Source: Siderastrea siderea
Taxonomy: Eukaryota; Cnidaria; Anthozoa; Scleractinia; Rhizangiidae
DNA: 64,000 bases
Reading direction: 5' to 3'
Assembly (NCBI GenBank): GCA_964030785.1
Contig: OZ034972.1
Location: 52,343,038-52,407,037, forward strand
Shown here: in pieces, positions 21,440 through 32,592 of the stretch
How the letters are laid out: each line of letters opens with the position of its first letter
How positions within the stretch are numbered: the first letter of the stretch is position 1
Notes under the pieces: generated by a model
Database searches by the model: none
What the model was told of the DNA's origin: nothing
The model's input: only the letters and a program-made list of their open reading frames with translations
Translations under genes and position numbers: made by a program

Positions 21440-22989
21440 TATGAGATGGTACATGGCAAGACACATTGCGACTGTCACAGCCCGAATTACCGCGTTGTGA
21501 ATGAACGGTGGTTCGTGCGAACTTATGAGCGGAAAATCACGAGGAAAAACGCCATGGTCGCGATCGTAGTCGTGGTTGCGCTCTGTATAAACAGGCGTTA
21601 AGGCTTGGTTAGTATAATTACAAATTCAATGAATTGGAAGCTATTTAGAATATTTTTTCATTCGGTGCTGGTTGTTTTCGAACGTAGTCTGCAGTATAAA
21701 ATTTGTCTTTTTTTAAAGTAAACAACTGCTGCAAGATTTCTCCCGAAATAGTATAATATTCGCTTATGATTCATCCGTACTGCCACAACCAGGTGGTCGA
21801 CCCAGACTACAAAGAATGTTTTTGTTTTTCTTCCGAATATGAAGCCAGTGGGAAGTTAGAGAGAAAAATCAAACTGGCCTCCGGCAATATTGAATTCGTG
21901 TTGATATGAATAACAAAATCCGCCCGTCTGACTAGATAGACTCTTTATACACTGTGGCACCCGTTTTATTCATTTATTCATTAAATGCTAATTTTCAGAA
22001 AAAATCTTAAGCTTTTAAAATCTTCGAATGGTGACCTGAAGGATGTTTTTGCAAGAAATCTCTTTGTTTGTACAGTGGGTAATTTTATTCTTAAGTGTAG
22101 GAGGAGTGTTTTCTTTGTTTTAGAAAGTGACAGTGATTCGAACTTCTTCATGTTTTAATTTAGTTAAGAGACATATTTTCCATTAACAAGATTGCTCAAC
22201 TTGCGCCTTTTTATGGGGTGGTTCGTGGGTTTTTTTTAACAGCTGAAAGGTTTATCCGTTCATCTTGCCATGTTTGAGTGTCGCCTAGTTTGCGGTTTCC
22301 CCGTTTACAATTAGATATCCACATCCGCGTGTATTGTCGAAATGGCAAATCAGTCGCGTTACGTAATGTTTAGAACGTTGTCTTGAGCAGGAACGAGGTA
22401 CGGGATTTTCTTTTCAAATTTCAAATTTTATCATCAATTCTTGGGAAAGAACTAGTTACATTTTGTAGTAACAGAAGTATGAGTCTTCCAAATACTATTG
22501 ACTTCTAACAGTGCGAACTTATTAACCAGCACTGGTCAGAAACAGCCAAAGCTGCCGTGCAAATTTGCTTCTCTTACTTTTAATAATAATAGTTTTCAGA
22601 AGTTTTAGATTCAGAAAAATCACATCCTGGAAAAATGCGCGAAAATAATTGTTCTTGTAGCATTTGAGGTTGTCAGTTTTAAAATCTTTTGTTGCCAAGG
22701 CAAACCAGGTTATCAGCTATAAGGATTACAGGCCAAGACATCGAAACATTGTATATAACGCAGAAACGGAAAAGGATAGCTCAACTGGAGCGGTTCCGGT
22801 CCGTGCTGGCAGATTAAAGTTGTGTATCTGTACAAAATTGGAATATTTATTCAATTCAAAACGATTGTTTTAGAGAAATCTGCTGCTTTACAAACAAGTA
22901 GTGTTATTTCCTTTAATGGTACGGCATTGCAACTTAGACGAATTTAGTCTAAAATCACCGATTGAGGAATCTTGTCAAAGGGGAAGTCA
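21440..22989. other. No gene recognised
   Basis: AT-rich intergenic DNA. About 21490-21600 (gaacggtggttcgtgcgaac, then cgcgatcgtagtcgtggttg) could be the terminal region of the Harbinger-like relic to its left. A 69-codon frame at 22664-22873 has no recognisable domain. Confidence 0.45.
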
Positions 22990-23330
22990 CTTTGTAAAGT
23001 GTGTTTTCATTGAGCAGTCACTGCTCAATGAAGACACTTTTAGAATTTCATCCACAAAGTCACAAGTCAGAGACATCTTGAACAGCAAAATTAACAACAT
23101 CATAGGAAAGTAGTGCTCAATATGTAAACGGTTTACATTTGAATTGTCGGCACGATTTAGGATTTCATCTACACTCGCAAAATTCAGAGCTTCCTTGCAC
23201 CGGAATAAATATAAACAGCACCACAGGAAAGTATTGCTCAATAGCTTTTACCTGAATGGGTTCAATAGATTTCATCCGCAGACTAAGGGCTTCAATAGCT
23301 TTACGCAACAAAAGAAAAAGAAAAAAGGAC
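22990..23330. repeat. Dispersed repeat containing a perfect 12-bp palindrome
   Basis: TTCATTGAGCAG (23006-23017) and CTGCTCAATGAA (23021-23032) form a stem with a 3-nt loop, extendable with mismatches into flanking AAAGTGT/ACACTTT. The block then repeats the themes atttcatccaca, gaacagcaaaat and agtactgctcaatagct. These themes also appear at 37560-37680, so the two belong to one family. Confidence 0.55.
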
Positions 23331-23847
23331 ATATAGAAAAATATTATAACAGCAATTTACTAAGAAAAAAACCACGTGACTAAAATGTTACCAATTTGTA
23401 AGATAAGTAGTTAAAAACCTTTAAATAAACAGTTCAGTCAGAGGAAAATTGAAAAAGGGAGATTTTCACATCCTATGTTTGATTTAAATCTGAAGATCAG
23501 ATTTCGTGCATATTTCTTTCGAACTTTAGTCTGTTTTTGTTCAGCTAGAATGACCTGTATCCGGAAGAGCATCGGTCGATAGTCGACGATTATTCACTGA
23601 AGTGGAGGAAAATAGCTACTGCTCTTCACCGATCCACTGAGAAATAAGAGAAACCTCGCGCGAAATCCAGAAAAATGCCGGCAGGTGAATAACATATACT
23701 ATCCCGAGTTTGAGTAGCCAATCAGAGCGTGCTAAAAACCGGCACTATCCACTGGTTTGGTAGATGCTTAAAATGGATATTTAGAGGATTCATCCGTGTT
23801 AGTTACAAGGTCTGTAGTATTCGCAGCATCGCAGGGCAAATAATATA

Positions 23848-24023
23848 CAGTGGAACCTCGATTTAACGAAGTGCCAAGGGACTGGGGAAATTGGTTCGTT
23901 ATATCGAGGGTTCGTTATATCAAGGTTCTTTTCCATACATTACACTATTACTGGGCTGAAAAGTATCGTTCGTTATATCGAGGACTTCGTTACATAGAGG
24001 TTCGTTAAATCGAGGTTCCACTG
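23848..24023. mobile_element. Tigger/pogo-like MITE
   Basis: The 23-bp ends are perfect inverted repeats beginning CAGTGGAACCTCGATTTAAC. TA lies on each side (23846-23847 and 24024-24025), the target of the Tc1/mariner superfamily. CAGTGGAACCTC-type ends are known from Tigger/pogo-derived elements. The interior is filled with ttcgttatatcgagg repeats. Length is 176 bp. Confidence 0.85.
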
Positions 24024-24710
24024 TATTAAGTGAAAACTTAACTCTTATTACATTCAGTACAGCCTTTGGGACTGTAAATTTAAATCAGATTCAACTGTTT
24101 ACGCTCATAAATACTGTAGATATTAATTCTTACAAGTAACAGGATTTTAACTTATTCATTTTTAACTTCAAAGTTGTAATTACATCAAGAAACAAAGTAA
24201 CTAGGTAACTAGACTACCTCCAGCTTTTTCTTAATCTGCAATTTGTAAGAGTGTCCTAATATGTGTTTAAAAAACCCCAGAAATTTCGACACAGACAAAA
24301 AAAAATATCAATACCGCCACAAAGATACATTAAAATCGATTAAATCTATAGATTTGAGTATTATAGCTTGCCTAAGTACACTTGGCACAAGTCGAGGAAC
24401 TTGTATGAGGAAGTCGCGAGAACCAAAGTCAAAAGCTTATTCAGAAGCGTTAATATATCACTATAGTCCAGCGAATTTCGTTTGTATGGCGGTAGAGATT
24501 TCTTACCTTACTGCTAAACAAACAACTGGAAATATATCGAAATTCAAAACTTGTCCTTCGCAAATGATTGTATTTAACTTGTCATTTTGACACTCTCGCT
24601 TTCTTGCAGATCTCTTAATGTAGATGGCCACGATTTTATGGCTGGATGACTGACGTAATCAAAAGCCGAAATTCCCAATCACTCGTCTTCCCTAAGGCTC
24701 TCGTGGAACC

Positions 24711-25709
24711 ATGTGTTACCAAAACGCAACCTGTTCACCTGAAAACAGATCAGCACTGAACGAAACGGGCCAAACACGACTGGACAAAACTGGTCAAACG
24801 GCAAGTGTCCACGATGAAAGTGGCGACGAGGATTTCTACACACCTCAGTTTAGCCCTCAAGCCGACATTATCGGGATTTTCCTGGCTCTTGTTATTGTCC
24901 TCTTCAACTCAATGGTTTTCATCCTTGTAGCCAAAAAGCGGTCGCTGCGGACAACTACCAATTATTTTCTCATGGGACTAGCAGCCAGTGACCTCCTGAC
25001 GGGGCTCATCAGCCTACCTCTAAGCATCACATGCAACATTTTCCAAGACCACGGAGTGTGCTTCGCCACGATATACGTTTGGATGTTCACCTCGTTTTTG
25101 ACCGTGTCGCACATCCTAGCCGTCACTGCTGATCGCTTCATAGCCATCATGTTCTCCCTCAGATATCAGCAGATCATCACAAAGCGTCGTTGTTACATGG
25201 CTCTGGGATTTGTTTGGAGTAGCTCGCTCCTTGTATCGCTACTTCAGCTGTGGTGGCTGAGACCGACCAACTACGATCCTCACGAAAGCTGGCCCGAAGA
25301 AGATGAAAGTGACGAACTCGCTTTCAATATAGCTTGTTTTGTGGTGTACCTTGGGATGCCCGTAGGGTTCATGGCGTTTACTTATCTAATGACGGTTCGC
25401 GAAATACGACGACAGAATCGCCGACAAATTGTCAACGTACCTGCCGATTTGCCCGAGCAGCGGAGATGGAGAAAAAGGGAATGGAGGGCAATTACTATCT
25501 TCCTGGTGATGTTCCTCACTTACGTTGCATGCTGGCTGCCATTTTTTCTGTTACGGTACCAACAAGTCCAGAATGACTTTTATCTGCCCACCTGGGCCGA
25601 ATATATGTTTGGCTATGCCAGGTTCGCGTCGTCGGTTTTAAATCCGTGCATGTACATCTTCGGCAAACACGACTTTCTGAAAGCTATGGGAAAGTTTGTG
25701 TACTTATAA
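24711..25709 (+). CDS. Class A (rhodopsin-family) G protein-coupled receptor, single coding exon
   Basis: A seven-helix plasma-membrane receptor of 332 residues, a normal class A length. The N terminus has three N-glycosylation sites (N5, N12, N17). TM1 carries the conserved Asn (N66), TM2 has LAASD (90-94, sodium-site Asp94), TM3 starts after Cys117 and ends in DRF (141-143, a variant of DRY), and TM4 has Trp168. TM6 has CWLP (274-277) and TM7 NPCMY (311-315, the NPxxY motif). No partner Cys is evident in the second extracellular loop, which is acidic (EEDESDE). That absence, and the short C-tail of about 16 residues, recall melanocortin- or adenosine-like receptors, but the ligand is unknown. 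The start is the first ATG. An acceptor, ttcttgcag, lies about 100 bp upstream (24610), so the 5' leader is probably spliced. A truncated inverted copy is at 20588-21030. Confidence 0.92.
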   Translation: MCYQNATCSPENRSALNETGQTRLDKTGQTASVHDESGDEDFYTPQFSPQADIIGIFLALVIVLFNSMVFILVAKKRSLRTTTNYFLMGLAASDLLTGLISLPLSITCNIFQDHGVCFATIYVWMFTSFLTVSHILAVTADRFIAIMFSLRYQQIITKRRCYMALGFVWSSSLLVSLLQLWWLRPTNYDPHESWPEEDESDELAFNIACFVVYLGMPVGFMAFTYLMTVREIRRQNRRQIVNVPADLPEQRRWRKREWRAITIFLVMFLTYVACWLPFFLLRYQQVQNDFYLPTWAEYMFGYARFASSVLNPCMYIFGKHDFLKAMGKFVYL

Positions 25710-27647
25710 AGATCCGGAAAGAGATCGGGCAAGATCGGATCTCGTTATGATAGTAAGCAGTCAAGTGTAATTATAAAGGTGGTCCGTCAAGCAGTTTAAA
25801 TATCGGCTCGCAATGCGTGCAGAACCAACGACATCTGCTAGTAAGACGTTTTTAATGTTAAAAGTGACACTACTTCCTGTCTCTTGCTTGAAAAAATCCT
25901 TTTGTTTGAAAAAAGGGTGTAGTGTCAACTTTATTCGTATGAGTTATATGGTGGAAGGGCCGCCATTTGCAAGCCAGCAAATGATTGTGATCGAAGTAAA
26001 AATCCCACTAACTCATCTTAAATACTGCTAAGCCAACTTGCGTGCAATAACCGACGGACGTCAAAAATGACGTCAAAACCAATAATATCAAAATCGTTAA
26101 AAATGCATAGGGTTAATAAGCCTCTTGATGGGGTTTGAAAGCATAACCATTGACTTCACATAGCCAACGTTATTATTTATATCTGTGTTTGGCTAACTGT
26201 TTTCCCGTTCATGTGCTTGTTTATTTAACCATCAGTTAGCTACGTTAGGAGTATTCTAACTGAGACGTTCGACCTAAGCTAATTCGCTATTGCATTGCTT
26301 AGGAGCAACTTTTGACAACTTTAGACTGCATTTGTCAGATATATAGAAAGAATGTATATTATAATTCAAGGTAATTTACATTTAAACACTAGAAGGGCGG
26401 CTGCTTCTACTGATTGGAGCTCAGACTAAATATCTGTCTGTTAACTGAGAAGTAAATATCAAAGACAAACTTAAAATACCTCGACGTTTATTTGTTAACT
26501 CCTCGCAAGTGTGATTTATTTAACAGCCTAAGTAGGGCAATTCTATTGTATGCTGTATCATAGATAGTGGTGGCTTAACCAGGATCACCAATCGGATTGC
26601 GGTATGTGATAAAATACATGCAAGGAGATTTATACTAAATCTTGGCAAATCAAGTTCTCTTGATTTGAACTGGTATTAAAACGTACTCCGGTAATAGGGC
26701 GATTAGACTTGCTCTCGTTTTGGGTGTGGAGGATGTGGCAGTTCAGGTTCTGCACAACGAGCTCTTGTCATAGACTTTATTGATTTGCATCGCGCAACAC
26801 ACGCAACATTTGGTGCTCGCGTTTGACATTATCGCGCGCAACACATGAACAGACAATATCATCTCTTTTATCCCCAAAGGGAAACAAATTTTCTGGTCCC
26901 CAAGAAAATACTACCGACTCTTCGACGGCGTTCTTTGATCGGCTCCTCATTAAACGCCTAGTCCACTAAGGAAACGTATTGCTAGTACAATTGATAGCAA
27001 CGGTTCCATTTATTGACCGTTGCAAATATGACCTGGAAGCGTTCGTGGAATATTGAAGGGGTATCATTATTTTCTTTTAGGTGACGTCAAATCTATAGTC
27101 GTTTGAATGACTGGGTGCAACTTTTTGAATCCGTCGCTTGAGCAGGATTTGACCCATTTCCTTTCAAACTTAGTTATGACAGCTTTCTTTATCATGAGAA
27201 TTTCAAAAGAGGAAGATTTAAACAAAACCTTAAGCAAAGTTGGCCTTCTATGGCTTGCAGCATTCTTATATGAAGAACTGTTTTATTTTCTTTTGTACAC
27301 CACATTGCCAGAGACCTGCCCCACATTTTCAGGCAGACCGTGTGTTTTAGCCGAAAATAACTTTATGGAGCAACGTACAGGAGATGTGGGAACTTGGCAA
27401 GCAAAAATCAACAACGTAAATAAGAAATAAAAAGGATCATTAACTATAAGCATGGGGGGGGAGCGTGTGGTAGGGGAGACCTCAAAAGTCTCCAAAACTT
27501 AAAAGTAAGGCAAAAATGTGATTTGAGTTTTTTTTACCATAAATAAACCATTATATTATTATATTGCCGTTTAAAAGGGTGTGGCTTTTGAGGAGTTTTT
27601 TTAGAAGACATAGATTTTTGCATGCAGACGCACTTCACTTGTGATTT
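25710..27647. other. No gene recognised
   Basis: AT-rich intergenic DNA. At 25800-26110 there is a block sharing atgcgtgcagaacc with 45850 and ending in gacgtcaaaaatgacgtcaaa, probably an old dispersed repeat. A 107-codon frame beginning with ATG at 27107 has no recognisable domain. Confidence 0.45.
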
Positions 27648-27652
27648 CTACC

Positions 27653-27984
27653 TGAGGAGTAAATCGAACTAACAAGGCAAACCAATCTCGCGCACGTGAG
27701 ATCAACACGAAAAGCCCGAATTTCCAGTTGAATCCTTTTGATAACACCAGGTCATTCAGCATTCAATTCACAAGCGGAACACAGCAAAATCTTTATCTCC
27801 CGTGCCACCGCAACTGAATACATCACATAACGAAGGGGATACAAGGAACAGGAAAGCCATAAAACCGGCAAAAAGCAGCAACTTAAAATTTCGTGGCTGA
27901 ACTCACGAAATCCCTCGCACAATGCGGGGGGCCAAAAATGAAAATAAATTATAATAATTAAAAAACGCGGGACAAGACACGACA
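27653..27984 (-). repeat. BEL/Pao 3' LTR (left on the plus strand)
   Basis: It runs from tgaggagtaaatcg to gacacgaca (plus strand), so the minus strand begins TGTCGTGTC. The match to the right LTR includes cagcattcaattcacaagcg, tctcccgtgccaccgcaact and cttaaaatttcgtggctgaa. A purine-rich stretch (minus strand, tttgtggggccgcta) abuts it internally and may be the polypurine tract. Confidence 0.88.
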
Positions 27985-28097
27985 TAGCGGCCCCACAAAC
28001 GGGCTGTAACTACGCTGTTCGTTTGTTTAACTTAATTTGTCTTTTACTTCAATAATGTCCCTTATGCTGCTGCACAATCATTGGTTACTTGTCATCA

Positions 28098-29404
28098 CTA
28101 GCTTCCTCCAGGAGACATATCTTGGTAATTGGGGGAGGGGGGGTGAAACACTCCATCAGCTCTCTTGATCCTAGCCAAACGCACACCTCCATCTTGTCCG
28201 GTGAACACTTCCACCACAAGGTCAAGTGGCCACCTGTTGTGAACCACGTTATCCTCTGCAATAAGTACTAAGTCGCCAGGCCGCACATTTCTTCTCGATT
28301 TGACACATTTTGGTCTTCTTTGGAGAGCCAGCAGATACTCTGGTATCCATCTCTTCCAATAATGATCCACAGAAACTGGACCTTCCTCCATCGCCTTCGG
28401 GAAAACTTGTCCTCGCTCACAAATACTCCAGGCGGAAGTTGCGTAGCTCTCTGCAACAAGAAGTGATTCGGTGTCAAGGCTGCGAAGTCTGCAGGATCAT
28501 CTGAAACAGCAGTTATGGGGCGGTTATTGACAACCGACTCGAATTCAGCAAGCAATGTTCTCAGCTCAAGATCATTAGGAAGCCCATCTCCAACAACGTT
28601 CTTCAAATGCTTCTTTGTAGTTTGCCCTAGGTGTTCCCATACTCCAGACATATGAGGTGAGGCAGGTGGTTGCAAGACCCACGTGATGCCCTTGTGCTGC
28701 AGCTGTCGTTCAATTTTTTCCTCATTCCACTCCGCAATGGACTCCTTCAACTCTCTGTTGGCTCCAATAAAGTTAGTCCCTCGATCAGACCAAATTTCTT
28801 TAGGCGGTCCTCTTCTACTGATAAACTGTCGAAGAATCATGATAAAATCATCTGCCTCTAGCGATGGAGTCACTTCAAGGTAAACAGCACGAGTTGTGAG
28901 GCCTGTAAATAGACATCCCCATCTCTTTGCGGTTCCGCGGCTCCACTTAACTGTTAGCGGCCCAAAAAGATCAACACCTGTGAAGGTAAATGGAGGGTGA
29001 TACACTTCTAACCTTGCCCTGGGCAGGGGTCCCATGAACTACTCCTCTGGTTTGGCATTCAGTCTTCGGCATTTCACACAACTCCTTATCGTTCCTTTTA
29101 GCAGACTTCTTCCAGCAACGATCCAAAACATTCTTCTCAGCTCACACAACGTTTGCTCCCTTGCACTATGAGCAGCACTTTCGTTATAGTGGCGAACAAG
29201 CAATTGGCTGACATGATGGCCCTTTGGCAGAATCCTTGGGTGTTTTTCATCCCAGGGCAGCGCCGCTGCTCCCTGCAATCGACCGCCCACTTGCAAGGTT
29301 CCATCTAGTGAGACTGGTCTCAGGATGGCTAGTTTGCTTGATTTCTTGACTTCTTTATTCTTCTTTAATTCTTTGACGTCTTCAGGAAAGCATTCATTCT
29401 GCAC
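28098..29404 (-). pseudogene. BEL/Pao integrase region and DUF5641-like tail, broken
   Basis: The upstream part (29404-29039) has the integrase zinc-binding H2C2 type motif: HYNESAAH, then CELRRMFW, then CVKCRR. It ends at an in-frame TAG (29036-29038), after which the same frame continues with the core domain. The DDE residues are visible as GVDLFGP, WSDRGTNF and SGVWEH. A frameshift near 28390 leads to the tail (RRNVRPGDLVLIAEDN, then HNRWPLDLV). It would catalyse cDNA insertion in an intact element; here it is inactive. Confidence 0.88.
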
Positions 29405-29461
29405 ACTGCGGACAATAACATGGGTTGCCTGATTAAGTTCCTCAAAAGTTAATGAACCAGT

Positions 29462-29747
29462 AAAAATAAATATCCTTTATTTACCCTCGGCAAGTGTTTA
29501 TAGCAAATTGCTAGTGGGGCCGAGCATTTAACAAACAAACGAAACAAATATTGTAAATGTAACATAACATGTTTTTAAAAATCCCAACTGGCGGGAGGCA
29601 AACCAGTTGGCTATATACAAGCGGAGCCAAAGGATTTACAACTCGGGACAACCGAGAAATAAATCCATGAAGTGCTCAGAGTGGGATTCGAACCCGGGAC
29701 CCACGGACTCGAAGTCCAACACCCTAACCACTGGGCCACCCTGCCAC
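29462..29747 (-). mobile_element. tRNA-derived SINE inserted in the BEL/Pao element
   Basis: On the minus strand the head has an RNA polymerase III A box (GGTGGCCCAGTGGTTAGGG, about 29722-29740) and B box (GGTTCGAATCCC, about 29684-29695), followed by a non-tRNA body and an A/T-rich tail ending aaataaaggatatttatttt. CCAGT flanks it (29457-29461 and 29748-29752). The retrotransposon frame is in register on the two sides once one copy of the duplication is discounted, so the SINE arrived later. Confidence 0.88.
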
Positions 29748-29752
29748 CCAGT

Positions 29753-31969
29753 GACATGGGCAGCTCTCTTAATCATGATCCAATGACAAAATCGGACTAT
29801 CCATGCAACACGGCGCTGTAAGGTTGACCATGAGCTGCAGTTCTCAACAAGTTCCTTTAGTTCTCTCCCTTCATTCGGTAATGTATCATCACTATTGGTG
29901 TTAGTGGTAGAGGTAACATCACGGTCATGCTGCTTGACACCGATTTGGTGAACATCTGTTGAAGCTCGCACTTCTGGATCATTTTCTGGAACTTCTTCCA
30001 TTACCACATTTAGCCAACGATCTTCTGGCTCCCACAGAAACTCTGGCCCTCTCCAACAGTGATGCTGATTGGACAATTTCTGAGGCTTCAGACCACGTGA
30101 GGCGTCATCAGCAGGGTTTATTCGTCCGGGACAATGTCTCCATTGATCAGGGGTAGTCACCTCGCGTATTTCAACTACACAGTTGGTAACTTCCGTCTGA
30201 AAACGCCTGCTTTCATTCTTGATATACTGCAAAGTTGTTTGAGAATCCGTCCAGAATCTAGCCTCCCTAATCTTGTACGTCAGCTCATCCATTACATGTA
30301 CATCTTCACAGACAATGTAGCTGCCTGCTGTTCAAGCCTCTGGTTCGAGATCGGTCTCACAGGCGAACTTCTAGACCTTCCAACCAGGAATGAACATCTG
30401 ATAGCTCCACTTGAATGAACAAATCTGAGGTAAGAGCTCATGCCATAACCGTCCTCAGAGGTATCTGAGAACAAATGCAAAGATACATCAACTGTACTTC
30501 TGCCTGATTGGCAAGATGGCACTGTGGTATCTGAACTTGTGACAAGGCGGGCAACTCACTCTTCCACTTGTTTTAGTGACACTGCAAATCTTCAGGTATC
30601 TCAACATCCCATCCCAGTTTCACCTTCCAAAGTTTCTGTAAGATCTTCTTAGATTCTAGTACTACTGGAAAGACAAATCCCATGGGGTCATACGGAGAGC
30701 TTACTGCTGACAGAATTCCACGCTTTGTTGATGGTTGGTTTAGCTCGCGAACCGTGAATAGGAAGACGTCCTTTTCCACGTCCCACTGAACTCCTAATGT
30801 TCTTTAATTTCAACTGGGAGGTCTTTAATTTCAACTGGAAGTCTACCTTTGGTCTCGCCCGCTCTTCCTCAGGTATCAGGGACAGAACATCTCGACTGCT
30901 GCTCATCCATTTTGTCAGTCTGAATCCGGCTTCAGCAAGTGGGCTTGTTACTTCATTCGCTAACGACCTTGCCTCTTCCACTGTCTTCACTGACTTGATA
31001 AAGTCATCTACATAGAGGTCTTCATTAACAGCATTTACAGCGTCTTCACTGAAGTCTCCTTTGTTATCTTCTACAGCTCTTTTTAGGCAGAAAATTGCAC
31101 AACTAGGTGAGTCTATGGCACCAAAGATGTAACTGGTCATCTGGAATTCAGACGGCCGCTCTAGATTGCGGTCCTTCCACCACAGGAATCGAAGGGCATC
31201 AGCGTCTTCAGGCGGTACTTTGACCTGATTGAACATTCCCTCAATATCAGCAACAAGTGCAACTGGACCCTGTCTGAATGTCAGCAGAACACAAAGCAAA
31301 CTGTTCGTTAGGTCAGGGCCTTGGTGCAGCTGGTTGTTGAGTGACACTCCCAACATACAGGGCTCCCGCGTCAAACACAACACGAATTTTGTCTTTCTTC
31401 TGCGGGTAGAACAGCCCATGGTGAGGCAAGTATGATGTCCTTCTGCTTCGACGCTCGGATTCTTCCGCAGTCGGCTTCCTGGCATATCCTTTGCTGTCAA
31501 GGTTATCCATAAAGTCTCTGTACTCTCGATGAAAATTCTCATCACGTTCGAGCTTTCTGTTCAGAGACTGCAACCGTACTTCAGCCATTTGTCTGTTGTA
31601 TGGCAACCAAGGGTCTTCACTCTTCCACAACATTCCAACTGAATAGCGTCCATTTACTGGACGAACAGAGTTCTTCATCTTGTTCAACGACTCTTGGTCT
31701 TCAATTGACATTCCCTTCTTTGAACTCTTGTTCATGTCAATGTCCTCAAGTCTAAGAAATTGCTCTATCTGCTGATCTGACAGTTCACTGCCATACTTCA
31801 CAAAATTCACGTTCACTTTCTGTGGGTTTAAGGAGCTTACAGCATCTACTGGTCCAAGCACAGCCCATCCCAGCATAGTGCGAACAGCATACGGTTCTCC
31901 TGCTTTCCCTTTGCGACATTCTTCATGCACCTGGGCTTCGGGAACATTTGCGCCAATCAGCATGGTCAC
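29753..31969 (-). pseudogene. BEL/Pao reverse transcriptase and RNase H region, broken
   Basis: The N-terminal part (31969-31313) has LIGANVPEAQVHEECR and AVRTMLGWAVLGPV, typical of the start of the BEL polymerase. The palm follows in another frame with FNQVKVPPEDADALRFLWW and the catalytic YVDD (in DLYVDDFIKSV, about 31010). Then come SSPYDPMGFVFPVVL in a third frame and the RNase H/connection part (FWTDSQTTLQYIKNESRRF, then WRHCPGRINPADDASRG, 30292-30000). At least three frameshifts separate the blocks. Confidence 0.88.
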
Positions 31970-31985
31970 CTGTGTCTCATCTACT

Positions 31986-32570
31986 TCAGGAATTCATTTC
32001 CTTCAAATGGGGCCATCTTGATAAATCCTTTGCCTTTGTTGCAGTTATGTTGAGATTGTCTACAACCTTAACGTTTTTTATTGTCACCGTGCGACTCTCA
32101 CGGTTACCAGCTGCTCGTACTTCAACGTTGACTTGACCAACCCTTACTACAGACTCTCCTGAAAATGTACATACAGCTAAGGTATCATGGTTATCAATCT
32201 GAATCCCAAGTTTCTCTGATATGGACTTCGAGAGAAACGTTTCCTCACTTCCGGTGTCTAGTAGTGCGTACGTACTAACAGAGGGTCCCTCCTTACTCAG
32301 TGTTTCAATCGGCACAACTTGCAATGTAATCTTTGCCTTTGATATCGTTGAGTATGTGTGACTTGGCATCTCATCACCCGCAGCTGTAGCTACTGCATTT
32401 ATATTAGCTGGCTCTTTAACCGCTTGGTCTCCACCATCACCCGTGCCTGTTTCCACCTGATCTTCTACTGATTTGTGCAGTAAAGTGTGCTGCGGTTGCT
32501 GACCGTCCTTGCATCGAAAGGCTGATTTACATTCACTACGAGATGCCCTCTTCGCAAACAGTTCAAACAA
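31986..32570 (-). pseudogene. BEL/Pao aspartic protease (DUF1758-type) region
   Basis: The frame contains YALLDTGSEETFLSKSISEK, with the active-site DTG. It follows a Cys-containing end of Gag in a different frame and precedes the polymerase frame. In an intact element it would process the polyprotein. It cannot work here, because it is out of frame with both neighbours. Confidence 0.85.
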
Positions 32571-32592
32571 AGTCCCTTGTATCTTGCAAAGA

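Noticed and set aside
27107..27430. 107-codon frame starting with ATG
   Set aside because: It has no recognisable domain, signal peptide or conserved partner. A frame of this length is expected by chance in AT-rich DNA of this size.
29683..29740. A functional tRNA gene on the minus strand
   Set aside because: The A and B boxes are present, but the cloverleaf is not closed and a long non-tRNA body follows, so it is a SINE. The same applies to 36633-36690.
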